Shown here in pieces: positions 36,515-45,626 of a stretch of 64,000 bases of DNA. The stretch is from positions 1 through 64,000 of the forward strand of contig PKUJ01000020.1 in NCBI GenBank assembly GCA_002869565.1. The letters run 5' to 3'. This stretch comes from Arcobacter sp. (GTDB lineage: Bacteria > Campylobacterota > Campylobacteria > Campylobacterales > Arcobacteraceae). Position 1 is the stretch's first letter, and every line of letters begins with the position of its first letter. The notes under the pieces were generated by a model. The model was given only the letters and a program-made list of their open reading frames with translations, was not told the origin of the DNA and searched no databases. The translations under genes and the position numbers were made by a program.

Positions 36515-38518
36515 TTAATTATTATCAATTTCCTTAGATAATTTTTCTTTAATATCATTTTTATAGCTTTTAATATCAGAAAGGTTATTATGCCTTGCAA
36601 ATATTATATTAATTATAAAACCATTTATAATTGTATATAGTCCTCCAAATAATGTTATAACTAAGGATGTAGCTAGATTTGTAAATAATGCATATAAAAT
36701 AAAAGTGCCAATAATAGATATTATATTAAATATAATTAAATACTTAATTGAATTACCTTTCCATTTTTTAATTTCTTTCTCAGCTAAACCATCTATTAAT
36801 TTGTTATTTTTTAATTTCTCTAGCTTTAATTTTTCTTTCATTACATTAGTAAGTTGTGTATTTCTTTCTTTTGTACTAGCAGAAATTCTCATTTCTTTTT
36901 CATGTTTTTTTTCTAGTTTTTCTATTGCTTCAATTTTTGATGTAAAAGTATTAGCAATTTTTGATAATGATTCTATTCTTTCTGTTTCAATTTTTGCTTG
37001 TTTTTTTGATTCTTCTTGAAGTTTTAAAACAAAAGCGTCTGTATCTTCGTTTGCTAGTTTATTTAATTCTTCAATATCTATTAATTGACTATCCGCGATT
37101 CTTGTAGAAAGCCTGATAATATCTCTATCTGTAATAATATCATCTTTATATTTTCTTATATTATCCTCAAGCTCTCTTATGATTGATGTTTTTGGTAATG
37201 ATTCTGCAAATGTCAATGATAATAACGAGGACAATCCAATATCTGAAATATCATCACTACTAATTATTTTACTTACACTGGGGTTACTTAACCACATAAT
37301 ACTAAGTAAATCATCAGCTCTAATTATTTCAGGCTGATAGAACTTCTCATTTGCTTTATTATTTTCATGTGAAATTGCATTATTTACAAACCAACAGGTT
37401 ACATCAACAAATTTAGTTACATTTTTATAATTTCTTTTATTGCGGATATAATATGTTGCAATTGTATCATGTTGAGCTGATATTTTACTACGTCTTTTTT
37501 GAGAATAATAATTAAAAAGTTCACTTGATAATGCTTTTTCCCTTATTTCTTCAATATTATTTACTATGTTAATTCCAAAGTCTTGAATTGTTTGTTCTAT
37601 ATTGTCAATTATTCTTTCTAAATCAACTGGAGTAATATTTCTTCTTTCACATGCATTATATATATCTTCTGTATAAATATCTTTTACCATAAATGATTTT
37701 TGGAAATTTTCTGCTTTTGTTATTAATAAATTTTTAATTTCATCAATTGTTTCAGGTAATATTGATAATGTATAAGATTGTTCTCTTGCAATATCTAGTA
37801 AAGTATTACATGTAGTTGTAGAGTCAGAAGTATTTAAATCTATTAAACTTATAATAAAATTTGTATCAAAAAGTAATTATGTACTTATTGCAATTGTAGA
37901 GGGCGTATATTCTATATATTCAGATAATATAGAACCAAGATATAAACTTTTTATTAAATCATATACAGGTGTGATATTTTTAAAATAATTAATAAATTGA
38001 ACAACTGTAGTATAATCATGTGGTTCTGATACTTCACTATTTGATAAGTATTTAGCTAATGTTATTTTATGTTCTTCTATAAAATGAAAAATCGATTCAT
38101 CTTTTTTTATATTGTAATCTGATGCAGTACAAAATTTTTGAAATAATTCTTCTAGTTCCTTAATCTGAACTTCTCTTTTTCGCGTTACTTCGTCATATTC
38201 AACAAATGTATAATTACTAATAATAAAAGAATCATCCTTATTAAGAATAAAGGCACCTTCTTTTGTATTATTAATTTCTGTTGAAATAATATTGAGTATT
38301 TTTTTTAATACAGGTAATGGAAAGACCATATCATATATTTTTTTTGAATGTTCATATATCTCAGATATATTCTTTCCTGAATTAATTCCATTTTTGTGCA
38401 TCATTGATAATGCTCTTTTAATAAGTGGTACAAAAATATCTAATGGTCCATTTATTAATTCTGAATTAGCTCTTATATAAGCCAATAAACTATATGTAAT
38501 TGCTTTTTGTTGATTCAT
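36515..38518 (-). pseudogene. Large PIN-like, coiled-coil, two-membrane-segment protein, interrupted by one in-frame TAA
   Basis: A 668-codon frame from ATG 38518 (AAGGAATAAA before it) to 36515 carries one internal TAA at 37877-37879. The first 213 residues are a helical domain of unknown type. Directly after the stop the frame reads LLFDTNFIISLIDLN and LSILPETIDEI, resembling the start of a PIN-type nuclease domain. A coiled coil (residues about 470-580) and two C-terminal membrane segments follow. If translated separately, a 213-residue protein results and a 391-residue protein could start at ATG 37690. This could be a toxin or phage-defence effector (inference). It lies between two attC-like elements. 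Confidence 0.6.
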
Positions 38519-38556
38519 TTTATTCCTTGATATAATTTATAATGATAATATATAAT

Positions 38557-38575
38557 CGTCGCAGTTTGCGTCACA
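38557..38575 (-). promoter_or_regulatory. Direct repeat CGTCGCA-N5-CGTCACA upstream of the 38518 gene
   Basis: Two 7-base repeats 12 bases apart lie about 40 bases before the ATG. An equivalent pair (TGTCACA-N5-CGTCACA) lies upstream of the other cassette gene at 40534. This suggests common regulation. Confidence 0.4.
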
Positions 38576-38650
38576 AAAAATTATAAATTGTAAATTCTTG
38601 AAAATTCATAATCTAATAATTTAGATTTCTAGTTATTCAAATTATAGATA

Positions 38651-38963
38651 GACTAACGGCGGTGCTGAGCACCACTCAGTCATATTTCAGAAATCACGGA
38701 GTGTTTTCTGGAAGATGGCTGAGTGTGTGTCTCCTGTCATTTGTTGTTCGTAGCGAAGCGAAGAATGACAAATGACGGGTGACACGTTCAGTGGTCAGCA
38801 CCGCCGTTGTTCGTTCACGCGAAGCGGGAACGAACAACGACCGACTTAAGGGACAATGACCCTCAGACAGTTTGCTGACTATTTTTTATAACCACTACAT
38901 TTTAACTCTTTTAGGATTAAAAATTTCATGGGTCACTTGTTCCTTTTCTAGGTTTTGTTAGGT
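38651..38963 (-). repeat. Long attC-like element with nested GC-rich hairpins
   Basis: On the minus strand it begins ACCTAACAAAACC, which matches RYYYAAC and the start of the 36345-36473 element, and ends GTTAGTC. At 313 bases it is longer than usual attC sites. The right-hand 190 bases are GC-rich and fold strongly. An outer stem pairs AACGGCGGTGCTGA (38655-38668) with its complement at 38795-38808. Inside are hairpins at 38675-38723 and 38727-38785, with another following at 38805-38839. It lies directly 3' of the gene ending at 38986. Confidence 0.5.
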
Positions 38964-38985
38964 ATTTTAGTTTATCTTACCATTA

Positions 38986-40485
38986 CTATTTTAATTTCTT
39001 TATCTCTTCTGTAAGAGTTTTTACAATGCTTTGTAAAGGTGTTCCATCTCCATGTTTTTTATCTAATGTTTCACTTGCATTTTTTGAAATAGTTTCTATT
39101 GCATTATCTAATAGTTTAATTAGTAATGATTGGTCTTCTTCTTTTAATCCATCAATTTGTTTTTTATAACTACTGTATGATTTAGCTAATGCTTCTTTAT
39201 GTGCATATTCTTGTTCAAGTCTTTGATTTTCACTTCTTCTAGAACTTGCAAAAATTGCTAACCAAATTAATGGTGCAATAATTGGTAATGTTTTAAAAAA
39301 GTGTTTTCCTATATCTTCTATACCTTTTATATTTTCTAATGAAAAATAAGAAGTTAAAAACATTATAATTAACGATCCTATAAAAACACTATTCCAAATT
39401 ATAATTGGAAATTTAAATTTCTCTCTTTCTACTTCATATGCTTTAGCTAAACCAGCTGATGTTGCATGTGGTAATAAGCTTTCTATTTGTTCAAATAAGT
39501 TTTTATTGTGTACTTGTTGTTCTCTTTCATAATTAGTTATTTCTCTTAATTTTTGTTCTAAAATTTCTTCATGATTTTTTTGTTGTTCAATCTCATATTT
39601 TGACAATTCTTCTAATCTTTGTTTTAAAGTTTCTTTATAAACTTTTTCTTGTTCTTTTTCAAATGTATCAAGAGTTATTAGTCGTTTTTCTAGCTCATCT
39701 TTTAATCCACCAATTCGTTCTTTATCCTCATTAAATGCCCCAAAAATTTTCACATAAAATTTATCTAAGTTATCGACTTTAGTTGAAACTTCTATAATTT
39801 TATCATGCGCATCATTAGTGTCTTGTTCTATTTTTAATTTTGCTTTTTCTATTTTTTCTTTAGTTGTATTCTCAAATTCAATATCATTAAGTGAGTTATT
39901 ATAAAAGTCTAATAATTTATTATATTTAGCTTCTGTATCTTCTACCATAAAATTAATTTTTGATTTTATACTTTCTGTATCTTCTGTTCCTTCAATTAAT
40001 TCTTCTTGTAGATTTCTAATACTTTTACTAGCGTTTATGGTATTTTCTAAGTTAATTTCAGAAAGAGCATCCTCAAGTGTTTCGTTATATTTTTTTAACA
40101 TAGAATAAATACCTTGACCAGAAACTTTTGGTAAAAGTGTATGAAATGTCTTTAATGTACTTAATCCATTATCAATATTATTATTTGCTCTTTGCAAATA
40201 TGTAATATTATTGCTTGAAATGAAGTTAGTAACTTCACTTTGTGAGGTTGCTAGGTATTGATTTAGGTTATTTAAATTTCCAGTTAAATTTGTTATATTT
40301 ATATCAGGATCAATTAATTTTAAATATTTATCAATATATTCAATAACTTTTTTTAATCTTGAAATTTCAATTAACATATTTTCATCAGATATAGTATTAA
40401 TTTCTATATCATTAATTCTATTTTGAAAATTCTCTAAAGTTAAGTGAACAGGGTGTGATTCATATGGTGAAATCCATCTTGACAT
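38986..40485 (-). CDS. Coiled-coil protein with two membrane segments, possible defence effector
   Basis: This 499-residue protein is mostly helical coiled coil (residues about 20-330, rich in Glu, Lys and Asn). A short motif LLPHATSAGLAKAYEVEREKF comes before two membrane segments (residues about 362-382 and 398-415). I associate this motif with membrane proteins in variable islands, without proof of function. A helical cytoplasmic tail ends the protein. Location between integron-like sites and the design shared with the 36515 gene suggest an accessory, perhaps anti-phage role (inference). Confidence 0.65.
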   Translation of the reverse strand: MSRWISPYESHPVHLTLENFQNRINDIEINTISDENMLIEISRLKKVIEYIDKYLKLIDPDINITNLTGNLNNLNQYLATSQSEVTNFISSNNITYLQRANNNIDNGLSTLKTFHTLLPKVSGQGIYSMLKKYNETLEDALSEINLENTINASKSIRNLQEELIEGTEDTESIKSKINFMVEDTEAKYNKLLDFYNNSLNDIEFENTTKEKIEKAKLKIEQDTNDAHDKIIEVSTKVDNLDKFYVKIFGAFNEDKERIGGLKDELEKRLITLDTFEKEQEKVYKETLKQRLEELSKYEIEQQKNHEEILEQKLREITNYEREQQVHNKNLFEQIESLLPHATSAGLAKAYEVEREKFKFPIIIWNSVFIGSLIIMFLTSYFSLENIKGIEDIGKHFFKTLPIIAPLIWLAIFASSRRSENQRLEQEYAHKEALAKSYSSYKKQIDGLKEEDQSLLIKLLDNAIETISKNASETLDKKHGDGTPLQSIVKTLTEEIKKLK

Positions 40486-40533
40486 TTATTTTCCTTATTA
40501 CTAAATATTTATTTCAATAGTTTATTTTAATGT

Positions 40534-40552
40534 TGTCACATTTATCGTCACA
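40534..40552 (-). promoter_or_regulatory. Direct repeat TGTCACA-N5-CGTCACA upstream of the 40485 gene
   Basis: It matches the layout of the 38557 element upstream of the other cassette gene: same repeat, same 5-base spacer, similar distance to the start. Confidence 0.4.
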
Positions 40553-40578
40553 ATTCAAAAAATTAATTTTACGGTGAT

Positions 40579-40585
40579 ACCTAAC
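40579..40585 (-). other. Possible attI core site GTTAGGT
   Basis: GTTAGGT on the minus strand fits GTTRRRY and lies about 95 bases before the first cassette gene, where the attI crossover would be expected. The surrounding 40486-40883 is AT-rich and holds no gene I can identify. Confidence 0.35.
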
Positions 40586-40883
40586 TATTTATTAGTAATA
40601 TATTATATATAAATAATATATAAATCACCTAATATCACTACATTTTTTATGATAAGATATTAAATTGCTATAAAGCCCTTATAAAAGGTATTTTTAATAT
40701 TTATTTAAAATAATATATTACAATATGTAGTATTTTTATCCTAACTTATATATTTGATATGATTTTTTAAATGATTTAATTGTTGAGATATTGGAAAATC
40801 ATCTGATATCTTATCAAAATGTATTGATATCAAATAAAAAACTTAATAGTTTAACAAAATGCTAAGTATATCAGGAGTTAGAT

Positions 40884-40961
40884 ATGGGTAAAAAAGAGAT
40901 TGAAGAGTACTTAACCTATCTATTTAAAAATCTACCCCTCATACTCAAGACAATAATTTAA
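40884..40961 (+). pseudogene. Fragment of an integron-type tyrosine recombinase (IntI-like)
   Basis: The short frame reads MGKKEIEEYLTYL, closely resembling the N-terminal SAM-like domain of integron integrases (HPKDMGKxEIExFLTxLA in my memory), then departs into unrelated sequence and stops. It points away from the two minus-strand cassette genes, as intI does in integrons. The rest of the gene is absent and the end overlaps hipA. Confidence 0.5.
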
Positions 40962-42215
40962 AATATTTCTAAGTCTAACAATTCTAGTCAAAATATCATC
41001 TTTATACTCATCAAAAAATATTCTTTTCTTCTTTGTATCTAAATCAGCTATCAAATTTTCATTTAAATTTTTCTCAATAACATTTGAAACTCTAGTAAAC
41101 TCTTTTACAAATCCTCTTAAATTTATATTTAAGTTTTTACAAAATTCTATAAAATCATATGATCCTAACTCTTCAAAAGAGAAGATATCATCTATAGCCA
41201 TGGCTAAGTCAGTATCATATCTATATTTATAGACTGAAATATTTACAATATCATAAAAAGGAGATAATTTCATAGAGTTTTTATTTATGACAAAAGATAT
41301 ATTTTTCCCATGTGCATCACTATTTCCTAAACATAAATTAGTACATATCCAAGTTATAATCTCTTTTTTTGCAAGAATAGGAGAATCACATAGAGCTATA
41401 AGAGAAAATAGTTTTTTAAAAGATGCACCTTCTCTATAATTTTCTACACTTTTAGCTTTTCCAAAACTTCTTTCATATTTTTGTATTACTGATAAATCTA
41501 AAGCTTGGCAAGCGTCAATTATATGTATTCTATTGATAGTTTGACTATTTACTTCTTCTCTATCAAATCTTTTTACTAAAAGTACTTCTTGGTCTTTTAT
41601 TTTGATAATATTAGCTTCTGCTGTATTTAGTCCAGTTTTAGATGCTAGTTTTAGGCTTAGGTATTCGTTTAGAACAATATTATCTTCATCTTTTTCAAAC
41701 TTTAATATATGTGTTGAAGCTAAACTTCCTTCTCCAAAACCATATTTGCCCTCTATTATAGAGATAGGAAGTTTATCTTGAACTCCTGCAATACTCAATC
41801 TTGGTTTTTCATCCCAAATAGAAATAGGTGTGTTTTTTCTTTCTTTGATCCTATTTGCTAGTTCTTCTTCACTAACTTCTCTAAAAAAAGTATTTATCTC
41901 TTCTTTTGTTTCATTAAAAGTTAATGCTCCTGTTGTTTCGTGTCCAATAGCTTTTATTAGACCAAAAATATTGTTTTTAGATATTTGAAAATTTATACTT
42001 AAAACTTCTCTTCCTATTCCTTCAGGAAGGAGGTTTTCTAAAAATCTTTTTATTGTATTTGAATTGATTGTGTTATCAAATTTCATTTTTGGAGTTAATT
42101 CAAAACCTTTTTCTTTCCATGATGATGTATATTCAAAAGTAAAAATATCATCTTTAATATTGTAATGAATTGTTCCAATAAGCTCTTTTTTGAAATATAT
42201 GTTTAAATTACTCAT
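40932..42215 (-). CDS. hipA: HipA-family toxin kinase
   Basis: This 427-residue protein matches HipA serine/threonine kinases. The N-terminal domain has LENLLPEGIGREVL. A P-loop-like region and autophosphorylation segment follow (SIAGVQDKLPISI). The catalytic core is ICTNLCLGNSDAHGKNISFVI with the metal-binding FYDIV. HipA toxins phosphorylate aminoacyl-tRNA synthetases and slow growth. It begins 2 bases after its HipB-like antitoxin. Confidence 0.92.
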   Translation of the reverse strand: MSNLNIYFKKELIGTIHYNIKDDIFTFEYTSSWKEKGFELTPKMKFDNTINSNTIKRFLENLLPEGIGREVLSINFQISKNNIFGLIKAIGHETTGALTFNETKEEINTFFREVSEEELANRIKERKNTPISIWDEKPRLSIAGVQDKLPISIIEGKYGFGEGSLASTHILKFEKDEDNIVLNEYLSLKLASKTGLNTAEANIIKIKDQEVLLVKRFDREEVNSQTINRIHIIDACQALDLSVIQKYERSFGKAKSVENYREGASFKKLFSLIALCDSPILAKKEIITWICTNLCLGNSDAHGKNISFVINKNSMKLSPFYDIVNISVYKYRYDTDLAMAIDDIFSFEELGSYDFIEFCKNLNINLRGFVKEFTRVSNVIEKNLNENLIADLDTKKKRIFFDEYKDDILTRIVRLRNILNYCLEYEG

Positions 42216-42217
42216 CT

Positions 42218-42460
42218 TTATTCCACTATGAGTTTAAGACCAAACATTTTTGCAATATTAATAGCCGTTGAAAGTCTAGTGCCTTCAGCGCCGTTTTCAA
42301 GTTTGGTAAGTGTTCTTGCATTTATATTACAAAGAGTAGCTGCTTCTTCTATAGATAGACCTTGGCTAGTCCTTTTATATTTGATATGTTTTCCAAAATC
42401 TTTTATATCTATAATATTTACAGAGTTTGGTTTTTCAGATGTCTTTACAACTTTTGCCAT
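42218..42460 (-). CDS. hipB: HipB-like XRE antitoxin
   Basis: This 80-residue protein has a Cro/C1-type helix-turn-helix (GKHIKYKRTSQGLSIEEAATLCNINARTLTKLENGAEG). It is the antitoxin and autoregulator for the downstream HipA kinase. Three TATACTTTT-type elements upstream are candidate operators. Confidence 0.88.
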   Translation of the reverse strand: MAKVVKTSEKPNSVNIIDIKDFGKHIKYKRTSQGLSIEEAATLCNINARTLTKLENGAEGTRLSTAINIAKMFGLKLIVE

Positions 42461-42476
42461 AATTTTTCCTATAAAG

Positions 42477-42590
42477 TATACTTTTGTATAGTTTATAGCT
42501 TATAAACTTCAAAATTACTTAAAAAATATACTTTTATGCATTTAATCTAGTAAAAACTAATATTTAACTTAAAAACTATATAAAAGTATA
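42477..42590. promoter_or_regulatory. Three candidate HipB operators
   Basis: TATACTTTTGTA (42477-42488), TATACTTTTATG (42527-42538) and, inverted, TATACTTTTATA (42579-42590) lie upstream of hipB. Their spacing of about 50 bases suits cooperative binding or looping by HipB (inference). Confidence 0.5.
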
Positions 42591-42674
42591 TTTTATAGTT
42601 GTTTTTTATGAATGTATTTTTGAGTATCTTTTCCTAATTTAACGCTGTTACTCTTGAGCTTGTATTAAAATTGA

Positions 42675-43169
42675 CTAAATTATAACTTCGTTAAGTTGAG
42701 TTTCTCTAACTTTATCAATTTGAAAACATGCATTAGCAATTTTTCTAGCAGTCTCTTCTTTATATTTTTCTACAATTTTTTTGATAGTTTTCATCTCTTC
42801 TTTTTCAAATAGGCTTTCATCAAACTCTTCGTCCATTTTGATAAATTCTAATTCTATGAATTTTTCTTTTGTAAGAATTTCAATATCAATATAATCTAAT
42901 AGTTCTTGTATTAAAAAAAGTCTTTCATCTTCTTCATCCAGATCTTCCTGATTTGCGATGATATCAAAAACTTCTGATAGTATTGTAGGCTCAGGGTTTC
43001 TTTTATCTTTTATGTACTCATCACCAAATATTTTCGTATTGCAGTTTTCTAGGTGGTTAAAGTCCATTAGGAAAAGTAAGATTGATAGTTTTCTATCATT
43101 TAGGTGTAGAACTTTTTCATCTAGCATATATATTATAACATTGGCAACTTTTGTAATATCAAGTTTCAA
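42675..43169 (-). CDS. Panacea (SocA-like) domain antitoxin-type protein
   Basis: This 164-residue protein begins like Panacea/SocA proteins (ITKVANVIIYMLDEKVLHLNDRKLSILLFLMDFNHLENCN, then GDEYI and PEPTILSEVF), followed by an acidic helical tail. Panacea domains are interchangeable antitoxins. No obvious partner toxin is adjacent; the next same-strand genes are hipBA. It may be a solitary or orphaned antitoxin. Confidence 0.7.
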   Translation of the reverse strand: MKLDITKVANVIIYMLDEKVLHLNDRKLSILLFLMDFNHLENCNTKIFGDEYIKDKRNPEPTILSEVFDIIANQEDLDEEDERLFLIQELLDYIDIEILTKEKFIELEFIKMDEEFDESLFEKEEMKTIKKIVEKYKEETARKIANACFQIDKVRETQLNEVII

Positions 43170-43324
43170 ATAAATTCCTTAATTGTAATTAGATTTGAAT
43201 CATATATAAATCTTGGTTAAGTGTTGATTATAGTTAAAATATTATAATACGAAAAAAGGAATAGATATAGCATATATCTATGTAAATATCTAAAATTAAA
43301 ATTATAAAGTAGCAGGAAAATAGT

Positions 43325-44281
43325 ATGCATAGTTGTAATATAGGATTAAATTCACATAAACCAAAAATTAAAAGTCATTCTCATAATCATCATCATGCTC
43401 ATGATGATGAACACTCACATGAACATCATCACGATCATAGAACACAAGACAAAAAAGTATTAAAGATTGCACTTATTATCACTTTTGTTACTATGATAGC
43501 CGAGTTTATTTTTGGATTTTTATCCAATTCTCTTGCTCTTATTTCTGATGCAATTCATATGTTTACACACTCTTTTGCATTGATTATTTCACTTATTGCA
43601 ATTATAATTGCAAGTAAAAAAGCCCCTGTAGAAAAAACTTTTGGTTATTATAGGGTAGAAGTATTAGCCGCTTTTATAAATGGTATTACTATTGTTCTTT
43701 CAATTATTTGGATACTTTATGAAGCTGTTGAAAGATATTTTAATCCCTCTGAAATTGATTTAAAAACTGCAGGAATAGTAGCTCTTGTTGGTTTGATTGT
43801 AAACATTGTTACTGGTGTAATTTTGATGCAAGGAGATAAAGAGAATATAAATCTAAAATCTGCTTTTATTCATATGTTAAGTGATGCTTTGTCTTCTGTA
43901 GCAATTATTATAGGCTATGTAGTAATTTATTATACTTCTTGGTATTTTATTGATATTTTATTGGCAGTTTTAGTTGCTTTCGTAATTGGAAAGTGGGCAT
44001 ATTCAGTCTTAAAAGATTCCATAAATACTTTAATGGAAAGTTCTCCTGTTGATATAAAAGAGCTAAAAGAGTTTGTTCAAAATAAACATAAAATAGTTTT
44101 AGATATACACGATATTCATATTTGGGAAATAACTCAAGATATGCATAATATGACTGCACACATTTTAATAGATAAAAAAGATATGAATGAGTATGAGAAT
44201 ATTTTACACGATATTAATCATACCTTAGAAGATAAATATTCTATAGTTCATACTACTTTGCAATTTGAATTTACAAAGTAG
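43325..44281 (+). CDS. Cation diffusion facilitator metal exporter
   Basis: This 318-residue CDF-family protein has a His-rich N-terminus (residues about 14-41, HSHNHHHAHDDEHSHEHHHDH-type). Six membrane segments carry the metal-site motifs SDAIHMFTHSFAL and HMLSDALSSVAI, and a C-terminal cytoplasmic domain contains HDIHIWEIT. It is likely a zinc or similar divalent metal exporter using proton exchange. It stands alone on the plus strand. Confidence 0.92.
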   Translation: MHSCNIGLNSHKPKIKSHSHNHHHAHDDEHSHEHHHDHRTQDKKVLKIALIITFVTMIAEFIFGFLSNSLALISDAIHMFTHSFALIISLIAIIIASKKAPVEKTFGYYRVEVLAAFINGITIVLSIIWILYEAVERYFNPSEIDLKTAGIVALVGLIVNIVTGVILMQGDKENINLKSAFIHMLSDALSSVAIIIGYVVIYYTSWYFIDILLAVLVAFVIGKWAYSVLKDSINTLMESSPVDIKELKEFVQNKHKIVLDIHDIHIWEITQDMHNMTAHILIDKKDMNEYENILHDINHTLEDKYSIVHTTLQFEFTK

Positions 44282-44395
44282 TTAGAAAAAAGAAATTATT
44301 TTAGTTTGCTTTTTATAAACTTTATTGACTTAAAACAAATGATTTTTTTTTAATTTATGTTATCGTCCATTTTTAAATAAAATTTGGAGTAAAAG

Positions 44396-44959
44396 ATGAA
44401 TAAATTTTTAAAGCAATTTAAAAAAATAAATTCTGAACCAATGGAAAAAGCAAATATCTTCTGGTCATGGGTTGGCTCATTTTTAGGTATATTTTGTGTA
44501 GCATATATAAATTTTGATATTTTAAATGATACTGATTTAAGTTTAATTGTTGGTTCTTTTGGCGCAAGTGCTGTATTAATTTATGGGGCTATTAACTCTC
44601 CTTTAGCACAGCCAAGAAATCTTATTGGAGGACATATCTTATCTGCGATTGTAGGAGTGAGTTCTTTTAAATTATTTGGAGATTATATTTGGTTTTGTCC
44701 TGCTTTTGCTGTAGCAACATCAATATTAGTTATGCAATTAACATTGACTTTACATCCTCCTGGTGGTGCAACAGCACTAATTGCTGTAATTGGAAGTGAA
44801 GAAATACATAGTTTGGGATTTCTATATGTACTTATTCCAATAGCTACAGGGGCATTTATTTTATTTCTCATAGCTTTTTTAATTAATAATATTTCAAAAG
44901 ATAGAGAATACCCCCACGGATATAAAAAATTTAATCAAAAATGGTTTAGTGATGATTAA
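44396..44959 (+). CDS. HPP-family integral membrane protein
   Basis: This 187-residue protein has about four membrane segments and HPP family motifs: SFGASAVLIYGAINSPLAQPRNLIGGHILSA and LTLHPPGGATALIAV, the latter holding the name-giving HPP. Some family members transport nitrite, but a role here is unknown. GGAGTAAAAG precedes ATG 44396. It is convergent with the response regulator gene 1 base after its stop. Confidence 0.85.
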   Translation: MNKFLKQFKKINSEPMEKANIFWSWVGSFLGIFCVAYINFDILNDTDLSLIVGSFGASAVLIYGAINSPLAQPRNLIGGHILSAIVGVSSFKLFGDYIWFCPAFAVATSILVMQLTLTLHPPGGATALIAVIGSEEIHSLGFLYVLIPIATGAFILFLIAFLINNISKDREYPHGYKKFNQKWFSDD

Positions 44960-44960
44960 A

Positions 44961-45626
44961 TCATATTGATATTAATGCCTTTTCATTAAACTTATAAGTT
45001 TTATGAGCAGTTTTTATCAAAATCTCTTTTTCAGATAACTCTTTAAAAAGTTTGATAAGAGTTGGTTTAGATATGGAAATTTCAGCCATTATTTCACTAT
45101 AAGAAGCAATTAGGTTATTTTTATTATCTAAGTTTCCAATTATATATTTTATAACTTCTACTTGTTTACTATCTGTTATAGCTGATATTGTTTTAATTAC
45201 ATTAGAGTGTTTTTGTAATTCTTGAGCTTGAATAATTGGATATAAAACATCATGAAGCGTATTCAGAAGTTCTTTAATATTTATAGGTTTTATAATATAG
45301 TTTTCTACTTTTAATTTGATTGCATCAAGTAAGTATTTTGTATCTGTATGTGCTGTTGTTAAGATAGTAGGAATATCTAAATCTTTTTCCTCTTTTATAT
45401 TTCTTAAAAAATCTATTCCATTTTCATTTTCTAACAAAATATCAGAAATTATTACATCAATTTTCTCTTTTTCTAAAATTTCTAAAGCTTCTTTTGAAGT
45501 ATTTACTGCATAAACTTTTGCAACAAAATCATCCAAAATATCTTTTGTATGGGTTAATAAAGACTTATCATCTTCTAAATACAAAATATTAAAACTATTT
45601 AATATATTTAAATTTCTTTCAATCAT
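44961..45626 (-). CDS. Response regulator with C-terminal winged helix
   Basis: This 221-residue protein has a receiver domain (YLEDDKSLL, phospho-Asp in DVIISDIL, Lys in NYIIKPI). Its C-terminal DNA-binding region has ISISKPTLIKLFKELSEKEILI, of Crp/MarR-like winged-helix type rather than OmpR type. Its start overlaps the histidine kinase gene by 4 bases. With the kinase and a periplasmic binding protein it forms a three-gene signalling operon divergent from the first fdh operon. Confidence 0.88.
   Translation of the reverse strand: MIERNLNILNSFNILYLEDDKSLLTHTKDILDDFVAKVYAVNTSKEALEILEKEKIDVIISDILLENENGIDFLRNIKEEKDLDIPTILTTAHTDTKYLLDAIKLKVENYIIKPINIKELLNTLHDVLYPIIQAQELQKHSNVIKTISAITDSKQVEVIKYIIGNLDNKNNLIASYSEIMAEISISKPTLIKLFKELSEKEILIKTAHKTYKFNEKALISI

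Noticed and set aside
36152-40930. CRISPR array or prophage as the explanation for the accessory region
   Set aside because: There are no regularly spaced repeats with unique spacers and no phage structural genes; the repeated elements flank genes one by one.
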